Assembly: GCF_000283155.1 (NCBI RefSeq)
Contig: NW_004454170.1
Location: 10,993,594-11,057,593 of the forward strand
DNA length: 64,000 bases
Origin: Ceratotherium simum simum
Taxonomy: Eukaryota > Chordata > Mammalia > Perissodactyla > Rhinocerotidae
Direction of reading: 5' to 3'
The notes under the pieces are model-generated. The model made no database searches, was not told the DNA's origin, and saw nothing but the letters and a program-made list of their open reading frames with translations. This document shows positions 1-10,401 of this stretch, piece by piece. Positions within the stretch are counted from its first letter, which is position 1. Every line of letters begins with the position of its first letter. The translations under genes and the position numbers were made by a program.

Positions 1-1054
1 TCCATGTGAGTTGAACTTCACGATTCTTCATACTAAGTAATTTTGGATTGTATTCTTGACATTTTTAGTATTAGGTTATGAGACTCTGTGTCTTGCTTGA
101 ATTATGTGGATATTATTCATATTTTTGTTTTAGTAGGCAATTGATGATTAGATTTAGACCACAAGTTCCCACTTGCCTTCTATAGGCTGTGGTTACAATG
201 TCAGTTCAGGTTTTAGTCTTGGCAATGCTATTCAGATCTGTCCCATGAGTGCACCACCAAGTGGTCACTCTGGGACCTGGGTGGAAGTCTATTAGCTCAG
301 TTCTCAAAGTCTTTGATATGCTTATTAGGATTAGATCCAAGCATGTGTGTGTTTGGGGTGAGCCCAGAAGTTCATTGGGTCACTGTCCTGAGCTCTTCCC
401 TCTCTTGGTTTCCCCAGTACTTCTCAGTTCCCTAGGGCTCCTCACTTTGGTCTTCTATGCAATTGCAGTGTGTCTGTGGCCAAGTGGAAGGAGGTCAGAA
501 AGAAAGAAAAAGCAATGGGATTTGCCCTCACCTTAATGGAACCCCTGCTCCACTGAATGGTGGGAAAAGTTCTCTCGCAGAGTTTTAGCTCCTGCAGGCT
601 GCCATTGCTGCTGTTATTATTGCTTTCCACTGCCACCACTACAAGACTGCCTGGGGGGCGCAAGAGAATGAAGAAAAAGGAGAGAGAAAGCTGAAGAATT
701 TCCTCCACTCTTTCTGAACTTTAAAACTTCCTTTTAGCACTCCTGGAGCCAGGGCTAGAGGGTTTCTCCTGGAGCTCTTTCTCTCTACTACAGTGCTCAC
801 TTCAGGTTGTCCAACTGAGTTAAGGCCAGAGGGACAGAGAAGGGAAAAAATTGTTAACTTTACTGTTAGTTTGATGATACTTTATTTTTGGTGTTCCACA
901 CTGGTCTGCCTACTGCTATTTACTTTTCAGAGTCCTCTAGTGGTTGGACCATTCATTCTGTCCAGGTTTTATGGTCGCATTCAGTGGAAGTGAAAGTATG
1001 GTGTGTGTTTACTTCATCTCACTTGGAACCAGCTTCCTTGCTGTTGTTTTAATA
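1..1054 (-). mobile_element. L1M-type LINE, 3' untranslated region (antisense)
   Basis: The plus strand reads like the complement of the 3' end of an old mammalian L1 (L1M class). Familiar landmarks are a TTCATACTAAGTAATTTTGG-type start, the 'GTTCAGATCTGTCCCATGAG' stretch near 233 and the 'ACTTCATCTCACTTGGAACC' stretch near 1,010. The element therefore lies on the minus strand. It is very diverged, and its 3' tail lies outside the window or is lost. Open frames in this stretch are chance frames. Family class comes from memory; subfamily is not assigned. Confidence 0.65.
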
Positions 1055-2715
1055 TACATTTCTCTGATTACTTGTGAGGTTGAACATCTTTTCATCTTGT
1101 TTTTTCTTAGCACGTATTTTCTTCTGTGACTAACATTTATATCTCAAGCCCATTTTAATGCTTGGTTTATTTGTTTTTTTATTACTTGTAGGAGTTCTTT
1201 TATCCTGAATAGTAAGGCTTTGATTATTTTCTATGTGACAAATAGTTTTTACCATTTTTTTTTTTTTTGGTCTTAAATTGTTCATAGCTAAGGTTCTTTA
1301 TTGTAATAAAAGTATGTAAGTTTGATAAATTAATCAAATTTATCAACCTTTTCGTTTGACTGCTTTTGGTAACTTTTTTTTAGGCTGGCCTTTTTAACTT
1401 CAAGGTCACTATCATATTTGCCTATTATTTGTAATATTCATAAGTTTGCTTTCTTATAATTAAATCTTTTATCCATTAGAATTTATTTTCATGAATGATG
1501 TGTGTTAGGGATGTAGCTTAGTGCTTTTTCCCAAATAAGTTGCCATTCTTTCCAACACCACTTATTACACATCATTTCATCTGCTGATTTTACCAAATAG
1601 CAAGTTCCCATATATACAATGCTTTGTTTCAGAATTACTTTGACCTATTTATCTATTCCTTCAGAAATATTACATTATTTTAATAAATACGGCTAATATG
1701 CTTTAATAATTAAAAGGACAAGGGTTTCCTCAACAATTTTTCTTTCTCAAAATTGTCCTTGCTATTCTTGGCATTTATATTCTTTCATATGAATTTTAGA
1801 ATCAACGGATCTTTGGGATATTGATTAGAATTGCATTAAATTGGTAGATTAATTTGGGGAGAATTGTCATGTCCACACTTTGAGTCTTCTCATCCACCAA
1901 CATGCTATATACTTGCATTTATTCAAGTTTCCTTTTATGTCTTCCAGGAGAGCTTTCTAGTTTTTTCCATGGAGGTTTTGCATACATTTTATGAAGCGTA
2001 TTCTCAGATATTTTATAGTTTTGTTGATATTTTAAAGGGTATTGTTTCTATTTTATTTTATGCTTGGTTATTGTAGATATATGGGAATGTTGTTGATTTT
2101 TTATGCTTAGCTTGTATCCAGGGTTTTACTAAATGTACTTATTGTTTCCAGCAGTTTTTCAATTAAATCTTTAAGATTTTTTTAGTACATTATCATAATT
2201 TTCCAGAAATAATGACTGTTTTTATTTCATCTCTCTCTCTCTCTTTTCTTTTTTTGTTGTGCTGACCAGATATACCAGTATAATGTTAAATGTAGAGAGG
2301 AGAGGAAAGATCTTTGTTTTATTCCAATTTTATCAGAAATTCTTCTCATATGTTACCATTAACTATAATGCTTGCTATAGATTTCTGGTAGGTAGCATTC
2401 TTCAAGTTCAGGAAGGTGTTTTGTATTTACGTTGCCTAATCATTTTTTAAAAATCACAAATGGGTATTGAGTTTCATCAAATGATTGTTTAGCATTTATT
2501 CAATGACTGTAACTTTTAAACCTATTAATTATTTTCTAATGTGGCACCATCTTTGCTCTCCTAGGATAAACCCTACATGTATATATACGTACAAGGATTC
2601 AATTTGTTAATAAGTTATTTAGAAGTTTGCATCTATATTTATAAACAAGACTGACATGAATTTTTTCTTATAGTGTTTTTATCTAGTATTGATATCAGAG
2701 TTTCTCTCACCATAG
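1055..2715 (-). mobile_element. L1M-type LINE, part of ORF2 (antisense)
   Basis: This stretch reads as the complement of the C-terminal half of L1 ORF2. Recognisable pieces include 'GAGGTTGAACATCTTTTCAT' near 1,078, 'TTGTAGGAGTTCTTTTATCC' near 1,186, 'CATATGAATTTTAGAATCAA' near 1,786 and 'TAATTTGGGGAGAATTGTCA' near 1,850. The reverse-transcriptase frame is destroyed by many stops and indels. It joins the 3' UTR directly at about 1,055, so roughly 400 bp of the ORF2 end is missing at the junction. Subfamily not assigned. Confidence 0.75.
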
Positions 2716-2736
2716 TTCTTTACATATTCTCCCTAT

Positions 2737-2797
2737 GTATACACATATGTATATATATTCCTTATATATATGTGTGTGTGTGTATATATATATATAC
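2737..2797. repeat. AT/TG microsatellite
   Basis: Alternating TATG, TATA and TGTG units form an imperfect dinucleotide repeat between two L1 fragments. Such tracts often arise from L1 tails or by slippage. Confidence 0.85.
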
Positions 2798-2814
2798 TGT
2801 CCCTTACTTTACTG

Positions 2815-3265
2815 TTTTTATTTAGCAATATATTTGTTAGATCATTTCATATCAGTAGGAAAAGAACTTCCTCCTTTTTGAATTTTTAAATGAGCTCATG
2901 ATATTCCATTGTATGAATGAGCTATAATTTATTTAATAAGTCCCCTACTGGTGGACTATCACAAGCACTTCTATAATGCATAAATGCTTACATATATCAT
3001 TTTATACACAGGTGGGGCTATCTGTAGGAGAAATTCCTAGAAGTGGAGTTGCTGGGTCAAAGGACATATACACTTGTGATTTGGATACATTTTGCTAAAT
3101 TGCCCTTCAGAAAGATTATACAAATTTACACTCCCACAAGAATTTTTGAGGTCTCCTTTCTACTCATACCCTTTCCAACACAGTGTTATCAAACATTTGA
3201 TTTTTGGCAATCTGATGGATGAAAAACAGGTACTTCTGTATAATTTTACTTTGCATTGCACTTAT
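2815..3265 (-). mobile_element. L1M-type LINE, ORF2 3' end (antisense)
   Basis: The plus strand matches the complement of the last part of L1 ORF2: 'GATATTCCATTGTATGAATG' near 2,900, 'TTCCTAGAAGTGGAGTTGCT' near 3,035 and 'AAATTTACACTCCCACAAGA' near 3,122. This is almost exactly the segment missing from the larger L1 fragment to its left. It could be an independent insertion or a displaced piece of the same element. Confidence 0.7.
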
Positions 3266-3399
3266 TGAAGGGTATTGTGACTAGTTAAAATTGTACATTT
3301 TCCAGAATCCTTTATAGACAGGGGTGATAATGTGATATGTTTCTGCCAATAAGATGTAAGAAAGAGTCACTGTGTGAAATATTTAAAACTTGCAACAAA
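3266..3399. other. Short unassigned stretch
   Basis: I see no gene or clear repeat here. The middle part ('TTTCTGCCAATAAGATGTAAG') vaguely resembles a fragment of an old LTR-type repeat, but this is too weak to call. Confidence 0.3.
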
Positions 3400-3865
3400 T
3401 TCTGTGAAACAGAGTACTGAGATAGAGAATATCAAGGGAGAAACTACTTCATTATATTGAGTAATCAGGAAAGGCCTCTTCGAGGAGGTGGCATTCAAAC
3501 TAACCTTGAATTTTAGGAAAGAATCAGAGAGTGGCTGGCAAAAATTCAGTTTTGGATACACTAATTTTGTTAAGTTTTTTTAGACGTCCATACAAAGATG
3601 TCTAGTAGGTAGTTTAATATGTAGATTTGGATCCCAGACGAGTCTGAGCATAGAGGAAAAAGTGGGGAAATAACAGTATATGGGTTATACTTAAATCCAT
3701 ATGAACGAATGTGATTCTCCAGAGAGAGAGTAAAGAGAAGAGGATCAAGGACTGAAACAGGAGGAACAAAAGCATTTAGAGATCTGTTAGAAGAGGAAGT
3801 GCCAACAAAGAAATATAAGAAGAAGTAGTGAGATGAAGAAAACCTTTACGATGTGAGGTCAGCTA
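3400..3865 (-). mobile_element. L2 LINE fragments (antisense)
   Basis: The plus strand reads as the complement of L2 (CR1-clade LINE). 'GGCCTCTTCGAGGAGGTGGC' near 3,473 is the typical antisense of the L2 3' region. The later part ('GATGTCTAGTAGGTAGTTTA' near 3,596 and the 'AGAGAAGAGGATCAAGGACTG' region) comes from the reverse-transcriptase part. An internal deletion separates the two. No frame is intact. Confidence 0.6.
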
Positions 3866-4315
3866 CTCTAGACCCATTATTAGGGGTAGTGCTAAGATCA
3901 TCATATGGTCTATTAGTTATAACCTTCTCACAAAATCAAAGACTAGACCCTGTTAAAAACAGTATGGTAGAATTTCATGGGGTCATTGTGTATGTCTATA
4001 TATTATAGCTAAAGTCTTCAATAGTTCCTATCAATGGATAGTATATATAAATATATATAAAAAATATGAACATAAAAACTTTCACTGTTATTCACCCTTT
4101 TTCCAAAACATGTATAACAGAATGGACCATCACCTCCTTTGTGCTGGCAAATATAATTCCTTCGAAGTAGCTTAAGTATTTGTTTGAGTTTTTTGAGGCC
4201 TCTTTATCTGATGCTGTTGTCTTTGAGATCAAGCAAAATTAGTTTCTTTCCAAAGATTAATAAGAAGTATTGCAGAAAAGTTTGCTTGAAACAAATTTGT
4301 TTTTAAAGCAAGGCT
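3866..4315. other. Unassigned AT-rich sequence
   Basis: I see no gene and no repeat that I can name. There is a short TATATAAATATATATAA tract near 4,040. The stretch sits between two antisense L2 pieces and may hold further decayed L2. Confidence 0.4.
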
Positions 4316-4319
4316 AAAC

Positions 4320-4505
4320 AGATTAAACTTTATTGGCAGTTGGGAGCCAAAAAGGGTTTATTAAAATGGAAGAATGTTATGATAAGAGTTGTGATTTAGG
4401 AAAATTACTCTCTGGGCAGCATGAAGGAGGGAAAGGAGAAGAGAGATTGGAGGGAGGGATAACAGTTAGGAGGTTGATCAAGATATGATGACAGTGTGAC
4501 CCTCA
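4320..4505 (-). mobile_element. L2 LINE fragment (antisense)
   Basis: 'TTGGGAGCCAAAAAGGGTTT' near 4,339, the 'AGGAAAATTACTCTCTGGGC' region and 'AACAGTTAGGAGGTTGATCA' near 4,461 follow the order of the antisense L2 consensus. It probably continues the L2 copy at 3,400-3,865, with the intervening part deleted or too diverged to recognise. Confidence 0.6.
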
Positions 4506-4789
4506 AGACAGGCAATACAAGAGGAAAAGAAAAAGAAAAAAAAATCATTGGGTTTAGCTTCCAAGAAAACAATTTAAGAGGGAGGTGAGTGTAGACTCAG
4601 CCTAGCCACTGTCTGTTTTTTGCCTTTTGCCTCTTCCCTTCTTCCTATCTAGAATGTAGTAAACACCATGGTAAAGGCGATGAGCACATGCTAAAGAAGA
4701 CTGAGGAGGAAGCGAAGTGGATTGTGAGTGTGGCAAGGAGGACATTTTAAGCACATTGGATCCCACAGATACCAAATAAGTGGCTGGAT
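4506..4789. other. Unassigned sequence
   Basis: No gene or recognisable repeat is visible. An A-rich stretch occurs near 4,525-4,545. Confidence 0.4.
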
Positions 4790-4945
4790 CACAGAGAGTT
4801 AGAGCAGGAAGTAACCATAGAGGTCAGCTAATCCAACGCCTTCCTTTTACAGATGGGGACATTGAGATTTAGAAAAGTGAGGTGACTTGATTGTGCTGTC
4901 ACTAAAACAGCCAATGCTCACTCCCCTGTCCCAAGCCCTAAGATT
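4790..4945 (-). mobile_element. MIR-like SINE remnant
   Basis: The phrase 'CCTTCCTTTTACAGATGGGG' followed by 'GAAAAGTGAGGTGACTTG' is the familiar antisense core of a MIR-type SINE. It is diverged and lacks clear ends. Confidence 0.5.
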
Positions 4946-5324
4946 AGAGTGATAATTTTTAGAAAGATCTCATAAAGCTGGGTATATGAGGGACCAAAAA
5001 AAGAGGAGAGTATCAGTGTAAGCAATTATAAATAAGTCTTTTTGGAGGAAAACAATCTAACCTATATTTATCAAGTGATGAACTTAGATGAGGTCCATTC
5101 CCCAGTGCAAGAAGTTCAAAGCAGCATAGGAAAATCTATCCTCCACCTTCTCTCATAGTCCGTACTCTCCATACCCCCTGCCAAATGGCTAAAAATATAT
5201 ATTAAAAAAAAATTCTGAGCATCAAGAAAAGGATTGGAAACAAATGAAAAAAAAATCCATTATTCCATTTAGCAAACTCACAGGACTCAGATTAGAAATA
5301 CATCTCAAGGAAAAGCTGGATAAA
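4946..5324. other. Unassigned sequence
   Basis: No gene or repeat is recognised. Two A-rich tracts occur near 5,200 and 5,250. Confidence 0.4.
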
Positions 5325-5490
5325 GTAAATAACAACATTCATAATGTGAATATTTCCTATGAGCCCTGTTCAAAGTATTTTATGTAAATATCTTATTTTA
5401 ATCTTGAGAACAACTTTGTGTCCAGATTATGCAGATGGGAAACTGAGGCTCAGACCTCATTAATTGCCAAAGGTCAGAGACCGTGTATTG
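5325..5490 (-). mobile_element. MIR SINE (antisense)
   Basis: The stretch ends with 'GCAGATGGGAAACTGAGGCT', preceded by a decayed 'TCTTATTTTAATCTTGAGAACAAC' segment (compare MIR antisense TCATTTAATCCTCACAACAA). This gives minus orientation and an old age. Confidence 0.65.
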
Positions 5491-5769
5491 TCATGACTGT
5501 AAGTGGTAGAAACCCAAATGACTTAGCTGAGGCAGGATGATGAACTTAGCAGTTTGGCTAACAAAACTTTGGGGAGGCAGAGAGTCAGCTGGCTTCAGGA
5601 AGGAGTGGATGCTGTTGTGGAAGGCCTGCAGGGTTGTCTTTGCCCCTCTCGAGGTCAGCCTCACTTCTCAGACCAGGCTTCTCTCCTCATCAGGACTCAG
5701 GGCAGCCAACAGCTTAGGCCTCACATCTCATAGCTTTGCTTTCAGAGAGGGACTAATTTCTTGTTTTTT
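5491..5769. other. Unassigned sequence
   Basis: An 85-codon plus-strand frame starts at 5,537 and runs into the neighbouring SINE. I see no exon signals or family resemblance, so it is not called as a gene. Confidence 0.35.
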
Positions 5770-5770
5770 T

Positions 5771-6018
5771 TTAGTGAGATCTGCCCAGAGCTAACATCTG
5801 TGGCCAATCTTCCTCTTTTTTGTTTTTTCCTCCTCCCCAAAGCCTCAGTGCATGGTTGTATATCCTAATTGTAAGTCCTTCTAGTTCTTCTATGTGAGCC
5901 GCTGCCACAGCATGGCAACTGACAGATGAGTGGTGTGGTTCCATGACCAGGAAGTGAACCCAGGCCACCAAAGCAGTGAGAGTGCCGAACTTGAACCACT
6001 AGGCCGTCAGGGCTGGCT
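5771..6018 (-). mobile_element. ERE-family SINE, older copy
   Basis: The sequence runs from a tail unit 'AGATCTGCCCAGAGCTAACA' to a head 'CAGGGCTGGC' (the complement of GCCAGCCCTG). Between them lies a degraded tRNA-like part with 'GAAGTGAACCCAGGCCACC', the complement of the B-box region. It reads antisense, so the element lies on the minus strand. An imperfect target duplication flanks it: CTAATTTCTTG at 5,753 and CTAATCTCTTC at 6,019. It is more diverged than the next copy and represents an older insertion. Confidence 0.88.
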
Positions 6019-6270
6019 CTAATCTCTTCTTCTTTTAATGGCACTGTGATTGGCAACTTCCACTGAAACTATATGGTTTGATTGGGGCAAGGAGCAGCCC
6101 CCCAAAAGAAGAGGGTGGGTGCTGAGCACAGAAGAAGAGAAAATGTCAGAACCAGGAATTCCACATTAGCCACGATTCATTCTCAACGGTATACTATTCT
6201 AGATCTCTGCTCTGAACCACCATAATACAAAGAATAGTAGCCTAATTGACCAAAGGTAAAGAGAGATGTT
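6019..6270. other. Unique spacer between two SINEs
   Basis: No gene or named repeat is seen. A short GAAGAGGGTGGGTGCTGAG-type segment lies near 6,109. Confidence 0.4.
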
Positions 6271-6577
6271 TTTTGTTTTTTTTTTGTTGTTAGGAAGATC
6301 TGCCCTGAGCTAACATCCATGCTAATCCTCTTCTTTTTGCTGAGGAAGACCGGCTCTGAGCTAACATCTATTGCCAATCCTCCTCCTTCTTTCTTTTTTT
6401 CCCCCAAAGCCCCAGTAGATAGTTGTATGTCATAGTTGCACATCCTTCTAGTTGCTGTATGTGGGACGTGGCCTCAGCATGGCCGGAGAAGCAGTGCATC
6501 GGTGTGCGCCCGGGATCTGAACCCGGGCCGCCAGTAGCGGAGCGTGTGCACTTAACCGCTAAGCCATGGGGCCGGCC
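6271..6577 (-). mobile_element. ERE-family SINE, near-consensus
   Basis: A near full-length copy on the minus strand. From left to right on the plus strand it has a T-rich tail, two tail units ('CTGAGCTAACATCCATGCTA' and 'CTGAGCTAACATCTATTGCC'), then the tRNA-like part with 'GGGATCTGAACCCGGGCC' (complement of the pol III B box) and the head 'GGGGCCGGCC'. The target duplication is GAGAGATGTTTT at 6,261 and GAGAGGTGGTTT at 6,579. Frames read through it (for example 6,183-6,443) are artefacts. Confidence 0.95.
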
Positions 6578-6579
6578 TG

Positions 6580-6744
6580 AGAGGTGGTTTTTAACTCTGA
6601 TTGCACATTAGAATCCTCTGGAAGTTTGTAAAAACTACCTCTGGTCCAGCCCTATCTCCCACCAACCATCTCTGGGGCTGGGGCCAGAACACTGTATTTT
6701 GTCTCTCCAGGTGATTCTCATTGCAGTTAGAGTTGAGAACTGTG
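6580..6744 (+). mobile_element. MER5-type hAT-Charlie element
   Basis: A short non-autonomous DNA transposon with inverted ends: 'GAGGTGGTTTTTAACTCTGA' on the left and 'AGAGTTGAGAACTGTGG' on the right. The interior has the typical 'TGCACATTAGAATCCTCTGG' and 'CCAGGTGATTCTCATTGCAG' mirrored arms. The ERE SINE on its left inserted exactly at this element's edge. Orientation is nominal because the element is nearly palindromic. Confidence 0.75.
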
Positions 6745-6749
6745 GAGGT

Positions 6750-6898
6750 GCCTCGCTGATTTGAATGTACACATGTATTACCTGAGGAACTTGTTAAAAT
6801 GCAGATTCTGATCCCTTAGTTCTGGGTGGGGCCAGAGACTCGGCATTTCTGACAAGATACAAGGTGATGCCCATGCTGCTTTGAGTAGCAAGGTTCCA
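6750..6898 (-). mobile_element. MER20-type hAT-Charlie element (antisense)
   Basis: 'GAACTTGTTAAAATGCAGAT', 'GGGTGGGGCCAGAGACTCGG' and 'GGTGATGCCCATGCTGCTTT' follow the MER20 consensus in antisense order. The terminal repeats are decayed. It sits directly beside the MER5-type element. Confidence 0.7.
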
Positions 6899-7427
6899 GA
6901 GGGACTTCTTCATGAAGGAGATTTTAGAATAAATAAAACAAAAGGAATTTTACATAGTGAAAAGTAAACCGAGAAGCTACTTGGGCCCAACACAATAGCC
7001 AGCTACCCATCCATCCATCCATTCACTCTGTGATCTTTGAAGTAAATAGTTATCTGAGTTGAAAGGGTTAGTAAGGAAGGATCTTGGAGGAAGAAACCAT
7101 ATTTGATTTGGGAATGGTTTGGACTGAGGGGAGCTTCAATTGATAGAGCCTGGGGAAGGGCCCATTTTAGAGGAAGCAAGGATGCGAAGGTGAAAATGGC
7201 ATGCTGTATTCAGGGCCAACAAACAAACGTCTCTGCCTAGAACAGTCTCCCAGGGTCAGTGTGCAGGGGCCACCTGGGAGGTGATGGGCTCAGCCCCCTC
7301 TCTGCAGCCAAAGCAACTCTGCTGTCACTCAGTTTCCACATTCGGTTCAGCAAAGGGTGTTGCAGCTGCAGAAGTTTGGAAACCACTGGCCTAAAGGTGA
7401 TAGACTTGATACAATTGGTTAACAGTT
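6899..7427. other. Mostly unassigned; small CATC repeat
   Basis: A short (CATC)n tract lies at 7,009-7,024. Near 7,375 'GAAGTTTGGAAACCACTGG' looks like the right end of a hAT-type element, with a possible body from about 7,240, but no matching left end is clear. No gene is seen. Confidence 0.4.
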
Positions 7428-7565
7428 GAGCACAGCAGTTAAAAACTCGGGCTCTGAAATCAGAGAGGCTCTCCCATTTATCAATGGTCCCTGGGGCCGG
7501 TTATTTAATCTCGCCAAATCTCAGTTTCCTTGTGTATAGTAGGGATTAATTTCAATTGTGACAAA
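7428..7565 (+). mobile_element. MIR SINE
   Basis: 'GCAGTTAAAAACTCGGGCTC' near 7,436, then the 'AAATCTCAGTTTCCTTGTG' core and 'GTAGGGATTAATTTC' follow MIR sense order. Diverged, no ends visible. Confidence 0.65.
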
Positions 7566-8239
7566 CTCAGAAATGATTAATAGATTTTCTTTGCTTTACT
7601 GTATCTGAACTTCATTTCTACCTTGAGCCTCAGTTCTACAGATTGTTGAAACTTTGACATAGTAAATTGAGAGTAAAAGTCACCATTCATCTTTTCCTCC
7701 TGGGTGGCACGTGGTTTGGGAGGTGGAGTGGAGAGTGGGCAGAGGTTAGTTATGGGGCATCAGGGCATGGGAAGGGTGTGGCCCTCAGTCGTCACCTGAC
7801 CATCCTGATACCTGAAGCTCCATGCTCTTTCCTCTGCTCTCCAACCGGCAGCCTCCATCCTACTGGCAGCTACAAAGACACCCATGGTCCTAGCTGGTCT
7901 CTGGTCTACAGTCTACACCCGTCATCCTCTAGCCTTCACATCCCAGCTGTGAGGCCACTCCAGGTCTCTTAGACCCCTCTCCATCTGGGGTCTCTCTCAA
8001 CTACAAGGGAAAATAACTACACCTATCCAAATTCCAAATCTGATGTTTAGGATGAGACAGAAGTTTTGGAGTTCGAATTGCTAAGAAGAACATTTTTTTG
8101 CTTTTGCTTTTGTTTTTTCCTGTAGCAATCCTATTCCAAGTGCTCTGAATGCCAAGGTGTATTTTGGTGGCGAGTAGTGGGTGGCTAGGTAAACAAAAGC
8201 CATTACAGGTGAAAATCCATTGGTAAATATGTCAGAAAA
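7566..8239. other. Unassigned sequence
   Basis: A 101-codon frame at 7,667-7,972 has no recognisable domain, and a pyrimidine-rich run precedes CAG at 7,851. I found no matching splice donor, so no gene is called. The rest is unique as far as I can tell. Confidence 0.4.
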
Positions 8240-8355
8240 ATTATTCTGATACACAGGGATAGTAGCAATAGTTACTTTTCAGAGCAGTTGTGAGAATTAA
8301 ATGAGACAGTATATATAAAGGTGCCTGGCCCAAAGAGAGGATTCTCGAAATTTAC
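8240..8355 (+). mobile_element. MIR SINE 3' part
   Basis: 'GTTGTGAGAATTAAATGAGA' followed by 'AAGGTGCCTGGCCCAAAGAG' is the typical MIR 3' portion in sense orientation. Confidence 0.65.
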
Positions 8356-8596
8356 CCACTATTCCTATCTTTAGCTGTTGTCCCTGGGGTTGTAGTCCCT
8401 GCTCTGTGTCATCCACTTGCCCTGGGTAAGGTCTGTAGCTCGCCTGGATTATGTATTAATAGCAGTGATGAAGTGTTAGAGGCAGAGGGAGGGGCAGGGA
8501 GACATGGGTTCGTGGCAATAGCTCCGTTTCCTTAAAGGCTTCAGTGCAAAGCCTCTGATACAATTTGTTAGCCCACCCAACCCTGCAAATCGGAAA
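8356..8596. other. Unassigned sequence
   Basis: No gene or named repeat is recognised. Confidence 0.35.
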
Positions 8597-8636
8597 TTGG
8601 GTTTATATTTGATCAATTGGGTTTATATTTGATCAA
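8597..8636 (+). repeat. Perfect 20-bp tandem duplication
   Basis: The 20-mer TTGGGTTTATATTTGATCAA occurs twice without a gap (8,597-8,616 and 8,617-8,636) with no mismatch. Perfect identity suggests a recent slippage or duplication event; an assembly error is the alternative. Confidence 0.95.
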
Positions 8637-8984
8637 TTTGGCTGGGCCACTGAAGCTTCATGTGTCAACAGCAGCACCGACTTATCATCATAAAGCTTTC
8701 AGATGCCCGACCGACTGCTCCAGCTTCTGGTTCACACCTTCCACAGTCTTGAACTGGGAAGAAGTTAGCCCACACTTCTGGGTGTCGTTTCTGGGTCTGA
8801 GACTGTCGTAGAAAACTCAGTCAATCTTTAGAAACAGTGGCGCCAATAGCTTGAGAGAGAAACACGCACAGCAGTATCTGAAGGTGGAGTTTTGAAAAAC
8901 CACTTTATTTTTCATAGCTTTGTTTTTAGCTGGTAAAGTATACCCTCAAACATGGAAAGTTTTGAGTATTTTATATCAGCCTTG
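8637..8984. other. Unassigned unique sequence
   Basis: I recognise no repeat and no gene. CpGs are slightly more common than in the neighbourhood. Confidence 0.35.
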
Positions 8985-9095
8985 TTTCACGATTTGTGGT
9001 AGACGCTAAAAAAAGGGCCGCAGCCTGAAGCGGATGTCGAGACCTGGATTAGTCGGAGAGGTCTACTCGGTTGTGAGAAGCCAGGCGCTGGGGCT
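8985..9095. other. Local CpG cluster in unique DNA
   Basis: Eight CpG dinucleotides fall within about 100 bp (8,990-9,088), in contexts such as GACGCT, GGCCGC, AGCGGA and GTCGAG. The stretch is too short for a classical CpG island and is not visibly part of a SINE. It may be a small regulatory element or a young, still unmutated insertion. Confidence 0.4.
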
Positions 9096-10194
9096 ACTTT
9101 AGTGAGCTGTGACAAAAGGAGTCAAATTCTCTAATTATCAAAGTGAGAACAGGTTGGAATTTTCTGCCTAAGGTTGGGGAATGGACTTGGGAAAAGAAGA
9201 TGGAAGAAATGGTCTAGAGACAAAGGGGAGGTGTGGAAGATGGTAGAAAGCTGGAGCACGGGGGACCACAGCCAGTGAGAAAAGCCTTGTGAGGAAGAAT
9301 GGCTAGTGACTTTTTCAGACAGTGATTCCTAATATTTAAATTTAAGTTAGCTCCTGTTCAGGGCTGTGCCACCAGCCCCTTACCATTAGTCCAGGTCTGA
9401 TACAGGTGTTGCCTTGGGGAATTAACTTAGAAGAGTTGTACTCCATACTTGGGACCACTTGGGGCAGACAGCACAGCAGAGAGAACCACTGTGGGAGGCA
9501 AGATGCAGAGAGCACATAACCCTTCACCCAAGCAGGAGGAAGGAGGAAGAGGAAGGAAACAGAGAGCCCTCCCGCCTCCCTGAGCTCTCCTGGGAATCAT
9601 CAGGGATCCGGGGAAAGGCACCGAATCTCTCTCAGTACATGGGAGGCGGACTTGAGCTAGTTCACCCGTTTATAAAAAGTGACTCCAGAATAACGTGTTC
9701 ACATTCGTAATATTTCTGAATCACGATGTGAATCCCAGAGCCGTAGAAGCTGATGTGCGGGAGCTAGTGAGTGAGTCTAGCTGATTGCCCACGTCCGTGT
9801 CCTGTGCAATCTCTTCGTTCTCCACTGAGTTGAGCAGGTTATATTTGTAATATCTAAAACTTGAGGATTAGAAAAGTTTAGGGAAACTAGCCCTCTGGAA
9901 TATATAGAGTCTACTGATTTCCTTTCCAGAATAGTCTGACTCAGTCAAGTGGCTGCTTTCACTTACTTAGAGGGTCCTGGAAGAGTGTCAGCAAGTGAAG
10001 ATGTGTCACAGTTAACACGACCAGATATCAGTAATGGCTCACACGAAGGAGGACCAGCCAGCACGCTCCTGTGTTAGAACTTGGTTTTCACTTCTGTAAA
10101 TAGGGTTTTTGAGAGAAAATGAATGAACCTTTTTGTTATTATTACACAAATGATATGAATGAATTAAGCTACTTGTTTTCAGCAGAAGGGCACA
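9096..10194. other. Unassigned sequence
   Basis: About 1.1 kb with no gene and no repeat I can name. Short frames on both strands overlap at 9,342-9,710 and look like chance frames. Confidence 0.35.
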
Positions 10195-10365
10195 TTAGAC
10201 AGGGAAAGAAGAGACCTGAGTTCAAGTTCTTGTTCTACCAACAACTGATGACCTTTGATATGGGCCCTGAACCTTGCTAGGCTGTGTGCTCTGCAAAATG
10301 AGAGAGACTGTTCTAAATGATCTCTAAGATTCCTTCAACTCTAACTCTCTATGATTTAAGAAAGT
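10195..10365 (+). mobile_element. MIR-like SINE
   Basis: 'AGACCTGAGTTCAAGTTCTT' near 10,211 and the 'TCTAAGATTCCTTCAACTCTAA' region near 10,323 match the sense arrangement of MIR-like elements. The middle is diverged. Confidence 0.5.
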
Positions 10366-10401
10366 TAAAATGGAAACCCAAGTTTGGATAATCCATTAAC
10401 C

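Noticed and set aside
6183..6443. 86-codon minus-strand frame
   Set aside because: It is a read-through of the ERE SINE; similar frames appear in other ERE copies (for example 27,130-27,486, 37,921-38,115 and 56,448-56,823).
7307..7394. Possible exon after CCCCCTCTCTGCAG
   Set aside because: The donor is weak (GTGATA) and the 3' part resembles the terminal repeat of a hAT element.
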